The notes beneath the pieces were generated by a model, which saw only the letters and a list, made by a program, of their open reading frames with translations, made no database searches and was not told where the DNA came from. A stretch of DNA of 35,152 nt, from NCBI RefSeq assembly GCF_000310185.1, contig NZ_AMXD01000026.1, positions 1 to 35,152 on the forward strand. The letters are read 5' to 3'. Position numbers and translations under genes: made by a program. Shown piece after piece: positions 7,677 to 16,615 of the stretch (within the stretch, counting starts at the first letter, position 1; each line of letters opens with the position of its first letter). This stretch comes from Thauera aminoaromatica S2 (GTDB lineage Bacteria; Pseudomonadota; Gammaproteobacteria; Burkholderiales; Rhodocyclaceae).

Positions 7677-10600
7677 TCAGCGCGCCGCGGCTTCGAGCGC
7701 AGCTTGCGCGTCCCGGGGGTCGAACGCGTGCAGCGCCGCGATGCTGTCCTCGAACAGCGTCCGCAGCGCGCCGGCCTGTGCGCGCAGGTCGGCCGGGAGG
7801 GGCGTCGCCTCGAGCTCCCGGCAACGCGTGGCGAAGGCGGCGAGGCCCAGGTTCGCGGCCATGCCGACGAGCCGGTGCAGGCGCTCGCGTTGGGTCGCGG
7901 GGTCGGCGCTCGCGGCGAACTCGGCGAGCCCGGCGCGGCCCTGGGTGGCGAGCATGTCCATCATCGGCCGCACGCGCTCGTCGCCGAGGCGGGCGAAATG
8001 GGTGGCGAGCAGGCGCGTGTCCATCAGGGCGCTCCCCGGTGCCGCGGCGGGCGGTACGGGGGGCTCGCGCAGGCTGCGGATCAGCTCGTCGAAGTCGAAG
8101 GGCTTGCCGACGACCGCGTCCACGCCGGCCGCGCGGTAACGCGCCACCTCGTCGGTGGTGATCGAAGCGGTGAGCGCGACGATGCGCGCGCGCGCCTTGC
8201 GCGCGTCGGGGTGGCGGCGGATGCGGCGTGCGACCTCCATGCCGTCGAGGTCGGGAAGGTGGATGTCGAGCAGGATCGTGTCGAAATCCTCGCGCTCGTG
8301 CAGCTCGAGCGCGCCGTAGCCGTCGGCCGCGAAGCGCACGGTGTGGCCCTCGTCCTCGAGCAGCGTGCCGGCGATGCAGCGGTTCAGTTCCACGTCCTCG
8401 ACCACCAGCACGTGCAGGCGCGCCTCGCCGATGGCAGCGTGTGGACGCGGCGATGCCCGTGGCGCCGGGGTTGCGAGGGGGTATTCCAGTTCGCAGGCGA
8501 AGGTGCTGCCCTCTCCCGGGCGGCTGCGCACGCCCAGGCTTCCACCCTGCAGGTCGACGAGGCGCCGACAGATCGCCAGCCCCAGGCCGGTGCCGCCGAA
8601 GCGGCGGGTGATCGAACCGTCGGCCTGGGTGAATTCGGTGAAGATGCGGCGCTGCGCCTCCTCGGCGATGCCGATGCCGCTGTCCTCGATCTCCAGGCCC
8701 AGGCGGCAGCGCCCCGCGCGCGCCGACAGGCACCGCGCGCGCACCGCGACGAAGCCGCGCGCGGTGAACTTCACCGCGTTGCCGGCCAGGTTGAGCACGA
8801 TCTGGTGCAGTGCGCGACGGTCGCCGAGCACCCCTCCGGGGAGCGCCGGATCGATCTCCAGGCGCAGCACTAGCCCTTTCTGTGCGCTCATCGTCGCCAG
8901 CATCGGACGCAGGGCGGCGAGCGCCTCGGCCGGCGAGAAGGGCGCGGACTCGAGCGTGAGCTGCCCGGCCTCGATCTTGCTGAAGTCGAGCACGTCGTCC
9001 AGGATCCCGAGCAGCGTGCTGCCCGAGGCCCGGATCGCGTCCACCCATTCGGCCTGGCCCGGCGCCAGCCCGGAGCGCGCGAGCAGCTGCGCCATGCCGA
9101 GGATGCCGTTCATCGGCGTGCGGATCTCGTGGCTCATCGCGGCGAGGAAGTCGCTCTTGGCGCGGCTGGCGGCCTCGGCGCGCTCGCGTGCGAGTTCGGC
9201 GCGCTCCTTGGCCTTGCGTTCGCCGATGTCGGTGAGCGAGCCCTCGTAGCAGCGCAGCCGCCCGCCGTCGTCGAGCACGCGGCGGGCCGAGATGGAGACC
9301 TCGACCTCGCTGCCGTCGCGCCGGCGCCAGCGCGTCTCGAAGCCGACCACCTTCTCCTCCATGTTGAGGCGGCCGAGGAAGCGGCGCTGGTCCTCGGCGC
9401 GGGCGAAGCACTGCGTGCTGACGTCGGTGATGCCGGTGAGGAACTCTGCCGCGCTGTCGTGGCCGAGGAGGCGGACCAGCGCGGGGTTGGCGGACAGGAA
9501 GCGCCCGTCGGGATCGACCCGGAAGATGCCCTCGATCGCGTTCTCGTACAGCGAGCGGTAGGCCTGCTCGGATTGCTGCAGGCCGAGGTAGAGCTTGGCG
9601 TTCTCGATCGAGATTGCCGCCTGCGCGGCGAGGATGCGCAGCGTCTTCAGGCGTTGCTGGTCGAAGATGTCGCGGCCGAGGCGGTGCTCGAGGTAGAGCA
9701 GGGCGGTGAGCTCGCCGTGGTAGAGGATGGGCATGCACAGCAAGGAGCGCGGCGCCTGGCTGCGGATGTAGGGGTCGTGCGCGAACATCTGCTGGCGCGG
9801 GGCGTCGCCCAGCACCAGCGCCTCGCCGGTGCGGGCGACGTAGTTGAGCACGCTGACCGGCACGCGGCTCGTCGCGGCTTCGAGGGCGAGGCTGCACATC
9901 AGCGTCGAGCCCTCTTCCAGCCCGGCGATCGCCTCGACGCGCAGATGCCGGTCGCGGCTCAAGGCGAGCGCGCCGCGCTGGGCGCCCGCGCTCGTCAGCG
10001 CGAGCTGCAGCAGGCGCTCGATCAGGCGCTCGAGCACGATCTCGTCCGAAATCGCTTGCGAGGCCTCGATGACCGAGGAGAGGTCGAAGGAATGGTTGGT
10101 CTCGTCGAGGCCGCCCTGCATTTCGCCCGCGCCCGCGAGCCCCGGCGGTCGGGGCCACAGGCCGTATTCCTCGAGCTGCTCGTGCAGATGGACGACGGGG
10201 GAGTGGGCGCCGAGGCGCTGGTAGCGTCGGCAGGCGTCGTCGAAGCAGCTGCGCGCCACCGCGCGTTCGCCGGCATCGAGGTGGAAGCGCGCGGCGAACT
10301 CGCAGGCGAGCGCGGCGTCGAGCCAGAAGCCGCCCTGCTCCGCGAGCGCGATGGCGCGATCGTAGGCCGCCGCTGCACCGGGGCGGACGCGCACGCGCAG
10401 GCGTTCGGCCTCGATCAGCGCCACGCGGTGGGCGTGGTTGGCGGGCGCATGCCTCGCCTGCATGCGCACGTGGCGCACCAGGCGTCGCAGCGTGTGCAGC
10501 GCGCGCCGGCGCGCCTTGCCCGGTGGCGGCAGGGTGCGCAGCAGCGCGAGCGCATGCAGGCTGCGGAACCAGGTCGCGGTATAGGTGCCGCCGACATAGG

Positions 10601-13600
10601 GCAGGTGGGCTTCGCCCAGGGTGCATTCGGCGAGTGCGGCGGGATAGTCCGCATGCACCAGCGCGAGCAAGGCCTTGTAGAAGTGGTGCAGGCAGACCGC
10701 GGTGAGGTGGTTCCCGCGCCGATGCGCCTCGAGCATCGCCGCCTCGCGGTAATGCTCGCCGTCGAGCGCGGTGGGCGAGGCCGACGGCTCGCACAGCCGG
10801 GTGACCGCCTGAAGCGCCATGTAGCTGTATTGCAGGGACTGCTGCTGCCCGGTCTGTTCGAGCTGCACCAACTGCCCCCGCATGCGCCGGGCGAGGGCCT
10901 CGAGATCGTCGGCGAGCGGCACCGCGTACTGGATCGCGGCGGCGAGGCTGTACGCGGCGTACTCGAGATCGCCGCAGGCGAGCGCCTCGGCGTGTGCCTC
11001 GCGCAGGCCGTCGAGGGCGCACTGCAGCGGTTCGCGGTAGTGGCGCACGTAGCAGTTGAACAGCGACAAGGTGCGCTGGCGCCCCTGGCGCGAAGGGCGC
11101 GCCGCCTCCAGTGCGAGTGCCAGCGTGCCGGCGCGGTAGCCCTCGTCGATCGCGCCGAGCACGCCGCAGAGCACGCCGCCGAAGCCGGCGAGGGCCTGGG
11201 CGCTGGCGTCGGTGTGGCCGTGGCGCAGCGCGAGCTCGACCTGGCGCGCCATCACCAGCGGGCGCAGGGCGGAGCTGGAGAACTTGACGATGCCGAACAT
11301 GCCTCCGAGCAGCGCCTGCGCGGCGAGCACGCGTGGCTCGGTCGCTGCGGGCATGTGCAGCAGTTCCTCCGGCGCGGTGTGGCGGATCAGCAGGCGGGTG
11401 CGCAGCAGTTCTGCCGCGATGCGCAGGCGGCCGGGCGCCGCGGGAAGATGTACGCCCAGACGCGCGAGGGTGTCGCGCGCGATCTCCAGCCCGGCGCCGA
11501 AGCGGTTGTGCGCGACGTGCGCCTGGATGCGGATCTGCTCGCAGCGTACGCGGTCGAGCGGAGCGTGCGCGTGCTCCTGGGCGGCATCGAGCAGGGCCTG
11601 CATGCGCTCGCCGTCGCCGCGGCTGTTGGCCGCATCCGCGGCGGCGAGGTGCAGGTCGAGGCACAGCCGGTGCTGCGTGCGCCAGGCGTCCGCGGGCAGC
11701 GCGTGGAGGCCGCTGTCGAGATAGTCGAGGGCCGACTCGAAGGCGGCGGATTCGCGCGCGCGCAGCCCGGCGCACAGGTTGAGGGTGGCGAGCGCGATGC
11801 GTTCGTCGGGGTCGTCGATGGCGCTGCGCGCGAGGTTGAGGTGGCCGGCGATCTCGAAGACCCGGCGGTCGAGCGCGCCCGTGTCGAGGTTCTGGCGCAG
11901 CAGGCGGCCGACGCGCAGATGGAGCTGCTCGCGCGCGTCGTCCGCGAGCAGCGAGTAGGCCGTCTGTTGCACGCGGTCGTGCGCGAAGCGATAGCGCGCG
12001 CGCCCGAGACGGTCGCGCTCGGGGCGGTCGCCGTCGTCGAGCGGCACCACGAGGCCCTCGCCGAGCGCCGGCACGAGGTCGTGCGCGAGCTGGCGCGCGC
12101 GCCCCTCGGCGACGATGGACAGGGTCTTGAGGTCGAAGGTGCCGCCGATGCAGGCCGCCAGCGGCAGCACCGCGCGCGTGCGTTCGGGCAGGCGGCGCAG
12201 GCGCTCGACCATGAGCTCGACCACGTCGGTGCTGAGCGCGCGCGCGCGGATCGCCGCTTCGTCCCATTCCCAGCGTTGGCCGTGGAAGCGGATCAGGCCT
12301 TCCTCGTGCACCGCGTCGAGGAGCTGGTTGAGGAAGAACGGATTGCCCTGCGTCTTCTCGTGGCAGGCTTCGGCCAGGCGCGCGCATTCGATCGGGCTGC
12401 AGCGCAAGGTGTCGGCGAGCAGCTGGCGGACCTGCGCGAGGTCGAGCGGCTGCAGGCGCAGTTCCACCGGCGGCAGCGCGCTCCTGCGCAGGTGCTCGAC
12501 GAACCCGGCGAGCGCATGGCCCGGCCCGATCTCGTTGTGCCGGTAGCTGCCGACGAGCAGCAGGCGCGGCAGCCCGGCGTGGGTCGCGAGCGACTCGATG
12601 AGTCCGAGCGAGGCCGGGTCGGCCCATTGCAGGTCGTCGAGGAAAAGCGTGAGCGCCTGTCCGGGCTCGGTGAGCGCGTCGATCAGGCGCGAGAACAGAT
12701 GCAGGCGGCCCTGCTCGTCGAAGCGGTGCTGGCCGGCCGGCGACGTGCCGGCGTCGGGCACGACGAGGCCGAGTTCGGGCAGCAGGCGCACCAGCGTGCC
12801 GAGGTAGCCGCCGAGCTGCTCGCGCAGACGGCTGCCGAGGGCCGCGAGGCGTTCGCCCGGCTCGGTGAGATGCTGACGGACGAGCTCGCGCAGCGCCTGC
12901 AGCAGCGCGGAGTGGGGTGGGTTGCGGCGGTACTGGTCGAACTTGCCGCTGGCGAAGTGGCCGTGGCGCTCGAGGACGGCACGGCGCAACTCGTGCACCA
13001 GGCTGGACTTGCCGACCCCGGTGTAGCCGCTGATCAGCACGATCGCGCGCCCCCCGGCGGCGCACGCCTCGACCCGACCCTCGAGTTCGGCGAGCTGGGC
13101 CGTGCGGCCGTAGAGCCGCCTGGGCACCTGGAAGCGCGCGGAGACGTCGCGGCTGGCGAGCACGAAGTCGTGCGCCGCCGGCTGTTCCCGCCGCTGCAGG
13201 CACTCGCGCAGGTCGTGCACGATGCCGTGCGCCGACTGGTAGCGCTCGGAGGCGTCCTTGGCGAGCAGCTTCAGGACCACGGCGGAGACCGCCTCGGGGA
13301 GCAGGCGGTTGATGTGGTGCGGCGGGCGCGGCTCGCGGGCGATGTGGCAATGCACCAGTTCGAGCCCTTCGCGACCCGCGAAGGGCGGCTGGCCGGTGAG
13401 CAGCTCGTACAGGGTGGCGCCGAAGCTGTAGTAGTCGGTGCGGTAGTCGATCTCGCGGTTGATCCGCCCGCTCTGCTCGGGGGCGAGGTAGGGCAGGCGA
13501 TGTCCCGCCAGCTGCGGCGTGTTCCAGTCCGCCTGCTCGCGCAGGAAGCGCGTCGCCATGCCGAAATCGACCAGCAGGGGCGCGCCGGACGGGGTCACCA

Positions 13601-14006
13601 GGATGTGGTCCGGATTGATCTGCTTGTGGATGACGCGGGCCTCGTGCAGCCTGCCGAGCAGCTCGCACACCCGGATCATCAGCGCCAGCCAGTCGTGCCA
13701 TTCGCGGCTGCCGGGCCGCATCGCCTGGCGCAGCGAATGCGCCTCGCGGTCGGCGAACACCAGCGCCGGGCCGCGCTCGAACTCGAGCTGCTCGAGCGCC
13801 TGCGGAATGCCTTCCAGCTCGAGCGTGCCGAGCAGCTCGAACTCGTGCTGCAGGCGTGCGGGCGCCCCGGGCGCGCAGCGTCCGCGATCGAGCTGCTTGA
13901 CGATCACCGGCGCGTCGCGCCCCGGCAGCAGCACGCGGCTCACCGTGCTGCAGCGCCCCTGGTAGAGGCGCTTGAGCAGGCGGTATTGCAGCGGGGGCGC
14001 GTTCAT
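7677..14006 (-). CDS. Giant hybrid sensor histidine kinase (pseudokinase-AAA-GAF-PAS-HisKA-HATPase-REC-HPt)
   Basis: 2109 residues. The N-terminal Ser/Thr-kinase-like domain (~1-270) keeps DFG (D147) and the APE-type motif, but its catalytic loop reads HKQINPDHI instead of HRDxKxxN, so the catalytic Asp is Gln129. An AAA-type ATPase follows, with Walker A GYTGVGKSS (~327-335) and Walker B TLFLDDLQWAD, then a long helical repeat region, a GAF domain (~1290-1440) and a PAS domain (~1450-1570). HisKA has phospho-acceptor H1626 in SHEIRTP, followed by an HATPase with GTGLGL, a receiver with D1914 in LLDIHLPD and a C-terminal HPt with H2044 in LHRLVGMAANLG. No membrane segment is evident, so it is probably cytoplasmic. 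It starts 20 nt after the response regulator stop, so the two are co-transcribed and likely form one phosphorelay. Confidence 0.92.
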   Translation of the reverse strand: MNAPPLQYRLLKRLYQGRCSTVSRVLLPGRDAPVIVKQLDRGRCAPGAPARLQHEFELLGTLELEGIPQALEQLEFERGPALVFADREAHSLRQAMRPGSREWHDWLALMIRVCELLGRLHEARVIHKQINPDHILVTPSGAPLLVDFGMATRFLREQADWNTPQLAGHRLPYLAPEQSGRINREIDYRTDYYSFGATLYELLTGQPPFAGREGLELVHCHIAREPRPPHHINRLLPEAVSAVVLKLLAKDASERYQSAHGIVHDLRECLQRREQPAAHDFVLASRDVSARFQVPRRLYGRTAQLAELEGRVEACAAGGRAIVLISGYTGVGKSSLVHELRRAVLERHGHFASGKFDQYRRNPPHSALLQALRELVRQHLTEPGERLAALGSRLREQLGGYLGTLVRLLPELGLVVPDAGTSPAGQHRFDEQGRLHLFSRLIDALTEPGQALTLFLDDLQWADPASLGLIESLATHAGLPRLLLVGSYRHNEIGPGHALAGFVEHLRRSALPPVELRLQPLDLAQVRQLLADTLRCSPIECARLAEACHEKTQGNPFFLNQLLDAVHEEGLIRFHGQRWEWDEAAIRARALSTDVVELMVERLRRLPERTRAVLPLAACIGGTFDLKTLSIVAEGRARQLAHDLVPALGEGLVVPLDDGDRPERDRLGRARYRFAHDRVQQTAYSLLADDAREQLHLRVGRLLRQNLDTGALDRRVFEIAGHLNLARSAIDDPDERIALATLNLCAGLRARESAAFESALDYLDSGLHALPADAWRTQHRLCLDLHLAAADAANSRGDGERMQALLDAAQEHAHAPLDRVRCEQIRIQAHVAHNRFGAGLEIARDTLARLGVHLPAAPGRLRIAAELLRTRLLIRHTAPEELLHMPAATEPRVLAAQALLGGMFGIVKFSSSALRPLVMARQVELALRHGHTDASAQALAGFGGVLCGVLGAIDEGYRAGTLALALEAARPSRQGRQRTLSLFNCYVRHYREPLQCALDGLREAHAEALACGDLEYAAYSLAAAIQYAVPLADDLEALARRMRGQLVQLEQTGQQQSLQYSYMALQAVTRLCEPSASPTALDGEHYREAAMLEAHRRGNHLTAVCLHHFYKALLALVHADYPAALAECTLGEAHLPYVGGTYTATWFRSLHALALLRTLPPPGKARRRALHTLRRLVRHVRMQARHAPANHAHRVALIEAERLRVRVRPGAAAAYDRAIALAEQGGFWLDAALACEFAARFHLDAGERAVARSCFDDACRRYQRLGAHSPVVHLHEQLEEYGLWPRPPGLAGAGEMQGGLDETNHSFDLSSVIEASQAISDEIVLERLIERLLQLALTSAGAQRGALALSRDRHLRVEAIAGLEEGSTLMCSLALEAATSRVPVSVLNYVARTGEALVLGDAPRQQMFAHDPYIRSQAPRSLLCMPILYHGELTALLYLEHRLGRDIFDQQRLKTLRILAAQAAISIENAKLYLGLQQSEQAYRSLYENAIEGIFRVDPDGRFLSANPALVRLLGHDSAAEFLTGITDVSTQCFARAEDQRRFLGRLNMEEKVVGFETRWRRRDGSEVEVSISARRVLDDGGRLRCYEGSLTDIGERKAKERAELARERAEAASRAKSDFLAAMSHEIRTPMNGILGMAQLLARSGLAPGQAEWVDAIRASGSTLLGILDDVLDFSKIEAGQLTLESAPFSPAEALAALRPMLATMSAQKGLVLRLEIDPALPGGVLGDRRALHQIVLNLAGNAVKFTARGFVAVRARCLSARAGRCRLGLEIEDSGIGIAEEAQRRIFTEFTQADGSITRRFGGTGLGLAICRRLVDLQGGSLGVRSRPGEGSTFACELEYPLATPAPRASPRPHAAIGEARLHVLVVEDVELNRCIAGTLLEDEGHTVRFAADGYGALELHEREDFDTILLDIHLPDLDGMEVARRIRRHPDARKARARIVALTASITTDEVARYRAAGVDAVVGKPFDFDELIRSLREPPVPPAAAPGSALMDTRLLATHFARLGDERVRPMMDMLATQGRAGLAEFAASADPATQRERLHRLVGMAANLGLAAFATRCRELEATPLPADLRAQAGALRTLFEDSIAALHAFDPRDAQAALEAAAR

Positions 14007-14025
14007 CGCGGCGGCCGGCGCGGGT

Positions 14026-14754
14026 TCAGTCGAGCTCGCCGGCGAAGAGGTAGCCCGCGCCGTGCGCGGTCAGGATCAGGCGCGGGTCGGCGGGGTTGTC
14101 GTCGAGCTTGCGGCGCACGCGCCCGACCAGCACGTCGACCGTGCGGTCGTTGGGCGTCCACTCGCGGTCGTGGATCGCATCCATCAGCTGGTCGCGCGAC
14201 AGCACCTGGCCGGCGTGGCTCAGCAAGGCCATCAGCAGCTTGAACTCGCCCTGGGGCAGGCGCTCGATGCGGCCGTCCGGGGAGACCAGCTGGCGCTTGT
14301 GCGGGTTCAGCGTCCAGCCTTCGAAGCGGAAGCAGCCTTGCTCGGCCTCGCGCGTCTCGCTGCCGGCGCATTGCGCCACCCGCCAGAGCAGGTTGCGCGC
14401 GCGCACCAGCAGCTCGCGCGGGTTGAACGGCTTGGTGACGTAGTCGTCGGCGCCGAGCTCGAGCCCGACGATGCGGTCGATCTCGTCGTCGCGCGCGGTC
14501 ACCAGGATGATGCCGACGCGCGAGGCGGCGCGCAGCTCGCGGGTGAGCGTGAGCCCGTCCTTGCCGGGCAGGCGGATGTCGAGCAGCACGAGCGCGATGC
14601 GCTCCTGCTCGACGCGCTGCAGCAGGTCGTCGGCATTGTCGCTCGCGGAGACGCGATAGCCTTCCTTCTCGAAATAGCCGACGAGCAATGCGCGCGAGAC
14701 GGGGTCGTCCTCGACCACCATGATGTGCGGCATCGCGGGTGTCTCCTTCGACAT
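14026..14754 (-). CDS. OmpR/PhoB-family response regulator
   Basis: 242 residues. The receiver domain (~9-122) has the acidic pair in VVEDD, phosphorylation site D59 in LLDIRLPGKDG, the Thr of VTARDD and the Lys of TKPFNP. A C-terminal winged-helix DNA-binding domain (~140-240) follows, with VDVLVGRVRRKLDD and the terminal GAGYLF hairpin. Start chosen at 14754 (MSKETP) because GGAGG lies immediately upstream; a second Met at 14733 (MPHIMV) also has a fair ribosome site. It is co-transcribed with the giant kinase and divergent from the QHNDH operon. A weak promoter candidate on the minus strand has TTGCCG (14828-14823) and GATCAT (14805-14800) with a 17-nt spacer. It is the prime candidate to bind the shared promoter module. 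Confidence 0.93.
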   Translation of the reverse strand: MSKETPAMPHIMVVEDDPVSRALLVGYFEKEGYRVSASDNADDLLQRVEQERIALVLLDIRLPGKDGLTLTRELRAASRVGIILVTARDDEIDRIVGLELGADDYVTKPFNPRELLVRARNLLWRVAQCAGSETREAEQGCFRFEGWTLNPHKRQLVSPDGRIERLPQGEFKLLMALLSHAGQVLSRDQLMDAIHDREWTPNDRTVDVLVGRVRRKLDDNPADPRLILTAHGAGYLFAGELD

Positions 14755-14865
14755 CGATCCTCCTTCGTTTGGGGTCGAACGTTCGCTTGTCGTGCGCGGA
14801 TGATCCCCCGAATCCCCGTCACCGGCAATCCGTCGCGAGAGGGCGTGCGTGGGATGTTGCGCGGC

Positions 14866-14929
14866 GTTTACATTCGCGCACAACTCGGCACATCGGCCGC
14901 CAAGTTCGTTTACCGGACGGCCTTATCGT
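14866..14929 (+). promoter_or_regulatory. Shared promoter/operator module, copy C (QHNDH operon)
   Basis: An upstream GTTTAC (14866-14871), GCGCACAA (14876-14883), a second GCACA at 14888, GTTTAC (14908-14913) and a -10 TATCGT (14924-14929). The 32-bp and 10-bp spacings match copies A and B exactly. The module lies in the 252-bp divergent gap between the response regulator gene and qhpA, about 77 nt before the qhpA start. In this copy the first repeat unit is itself GTTTAC. Confidence 0.7.
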
Positions 14930-15006
14930 GTCCGTCATCGGAAGTCCGGCGGGCCGCCACGGCACCCGCCCGGGCCGCATGCGCAACGGAGCGAGGAGCG
15001 AAGGCC

Positions 15007-16599
15007 TTGGAAAAGGAAAGGAACATCACGTCGATGATCGCGGCGGGGCTGCTCGCCCTGGCGGCCGTGGTCGGCGCGCCGGAGCGGGCGCTGGCGGCGG
15101 ACGGCGCGGCGCTGCTGGCCGCGAACTGCCTGTCCTGCCACAGCGCACAGGGCGGCAGCATTTCCCGCGTCGAGGGCCAGCGCAAGACCCCCGAAGGCTG
15201 GCAGATGACGATCACCCGGATGCAGGAACAGCACGGCGCGAAGGTCTCGGCCGAGGACAAGCGCCGCCTGATCAAGTACCTGGCCGACACGCGCGGGCTG
15301 GCCCCGGCCGAGACGGCGGGCTGGCGCTATCTGCTCGAGCACGACAACAACCGCGTCGAGACCATCGACGGGCGCTACCGCGACATGTGCGCGCGCTGCC
15401 ACTCCGGCGCCCGCTTCGCGCTGCAGCGGCGCAGCGAGGACGAGTGGAAGCTGCTGATGCACACGCACATCGGCCTCAACCCGACGCTCGAGTTCCACTC
15501 GCTGGCACGCGACCGGCAGTGGTTCCCGCTCGCGGTGAACGAGGTCGCCCCCGCGCTGGCGCGCGACTTCGCGCTCGATGCGCGCGCATGGAAGGCGTGG
15601 CAGGCCGCGCCGCGCACGGCGCTGGACGGCAGCTGGCGGATCGCCGGCTTCCTGCCCGGCAAGGGCGCGTTCGAGGGACGGATGCGCGCGAGCGCGGCCG
15701 GCGAGGACCGCTACGAACTGGCGATCGAGGGCCGCTACGCCGACGGGGCCCTGCTCTCGGGGCGTGGCGTGGCCACGGTGTACACCGGCTACGAGTGGCG
15801 GGGCAGCGTCGACATCGACGGCGTCGCGCTGCGCCAGGTGATGGCGGCCGATGCGCGCGGCGAGCGCATGCATGGGCGCCAGCACTTTGCCGATTCGCGC
15901 CGCATGGGCGGGGCGCTGAGCGCGCTGCGCGAGGGTGCCGCGCCGATGGTGATGGCGGTGATGCCCGCGCAGCTGCGCCGCGGCGAGACCGCCGAGCTGA
16001 CCGTGGTCGGCAGCGGGCTGGCGGGGGCGGTGTCGCTCGGCAAGGGCGTGCGCGTGCTCGAGGTGGTCTCGCGCAGCCCCGACCGCGTGGTGGTGCGTGC
16101 GCGTGCCGAGGGCCGTGACGGGCTGAACGACGTGGCGGTGGGCAGCGCGCGCGGCAAGGGGCTGCTCGCAGTTTATGGGCGGGTGGCGCGCGTCGAGGTC
16201 GAGCCGGCCAACGCGATCGCGCGCGTGGGCGGGCCGGGCGATGCGCAGATGCAGAAGGTGGGCGTCGCCTACCGCGCCATCGGCTGGGCGGCGGGGCGCG
16301 ACGGCAAGGCGGGTACCGCCGACGACCTGCGCCTCGGTTACCTGCCTGCACGCTGGTCGATCGAGGCCGCCGACGAGGAGGCCGAGAAGGCACACGATGC
16401 GGACTTCGTCGGCCATATCGGTGCCGACGGCGTGTTCGTCCCGGGCGATGCGGGACCGAACCCGGCGCGGCCGAAGTCGCTCGGCAACACCGGCCGGGTG
16501 AATGTGGTCGCCACGGTCGAGGCCGCGGGCGCGACGGTCGAGGGGCGCGGCAAGCTCGACGTCGCGGTGCCCGACTTCGTTCAGCGTGCGCTCGATTGA
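15007..16599 (+). CDS. qhpA: Quinohemoprotein amine dehydrogenase (QHNDH), alpha subunit, dihaem
   Basis: Periplasmic electron-transfer subunit of QHNDH, which oxidises primary amines to aldehydes and ammonia. 530 residues from the chosen TTG. The signal peptide ends ALA-AD near residue 30. Two c-type haem sites are visible, CLSCH (C41, C44, H45) and CARCH (C128, C131, H132), followed by the long beta-rich Ig-like domains of the family. The TTG start at 15007 has GAGGAG 8 nt upstream and supplies the positively charged n-region. The ATG at 15034 has a poorer site and would leave no positive residue before the hydrophobic core. First gene of the operon, 16 nt before the maturase gene, downstream of the shared promoter module. 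Confidence 0.9.
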   Translation: MEKERNITSMIAAGLLALAAVVGAPERALAADGAALLAANCLSCHSAQGGSISRVEGQRKTPEGWQMTITRMQEQHGAKVSAEDKRRLIKYLADTRGLAPAETAGWRYLLEHDNNRVETIDGRYRDMCARCHSGARFALQRRSEDEWKLLMHTHIGLNPTLEFHSLARDRQWFPLAVNEVAPALARDFALDARAWKAWQAAPRTALDGSWRIAGFLPGKGAFEGRMRASAAGEDRYELAIEGRYADGALLSGRGVATVYTGYEWRGSVDIDGVALRQVMAADARGERMHGRQHFADSRRMGGALSALREGAAPMVMAVMPAQLRRGETAELTVVGSGLAGAVSLGKGVRVLEVVSRSPDRVVVRARAEGRDGLNDVAVGSARGKGLLAVYGRVARVEVEPANAIARVGGPGDAQMQKVGVAYRAIGWAAGRDGKAGTADDLRLGYLPARWSIEAADEEAEKAHDADFVGHIGADGVFVPGDAGPNPARPKSLGNTGRVNVVATVEAAGATVEGRGKLDVAVPDFVQRALD

Positions 16600-16615
16600 G
16601 CGCGGGGCGGATCCG

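Noticed and set aside
7378-13701. Second minus-strand open frame of about 2100 codons overlapping the kinase in another frame
   Set aside because: Arg/Pro/Ala-rich out-of-frame translation of the kinase gene; the domain-bearing frame is 7677-14006.
9129-14243. Plus-strand open frame of about 1700 codons opposite the giant kinase gene
   Set aside because: Shadow of a high-GC gene: low-complexity Ala/Arg/Glu/Gly composition, no domain, no ribosome site, while the minus strand encodes a protein with recognisable domains throughout.
13972-15006. N-terminal extension of the QHNDH alpha subunit reading back through the response regulator region
   Set aside because: It would overlap the whole divergent gap and the regulator gene, lacks motifs, and removes the signal peptide from the N-terminus.
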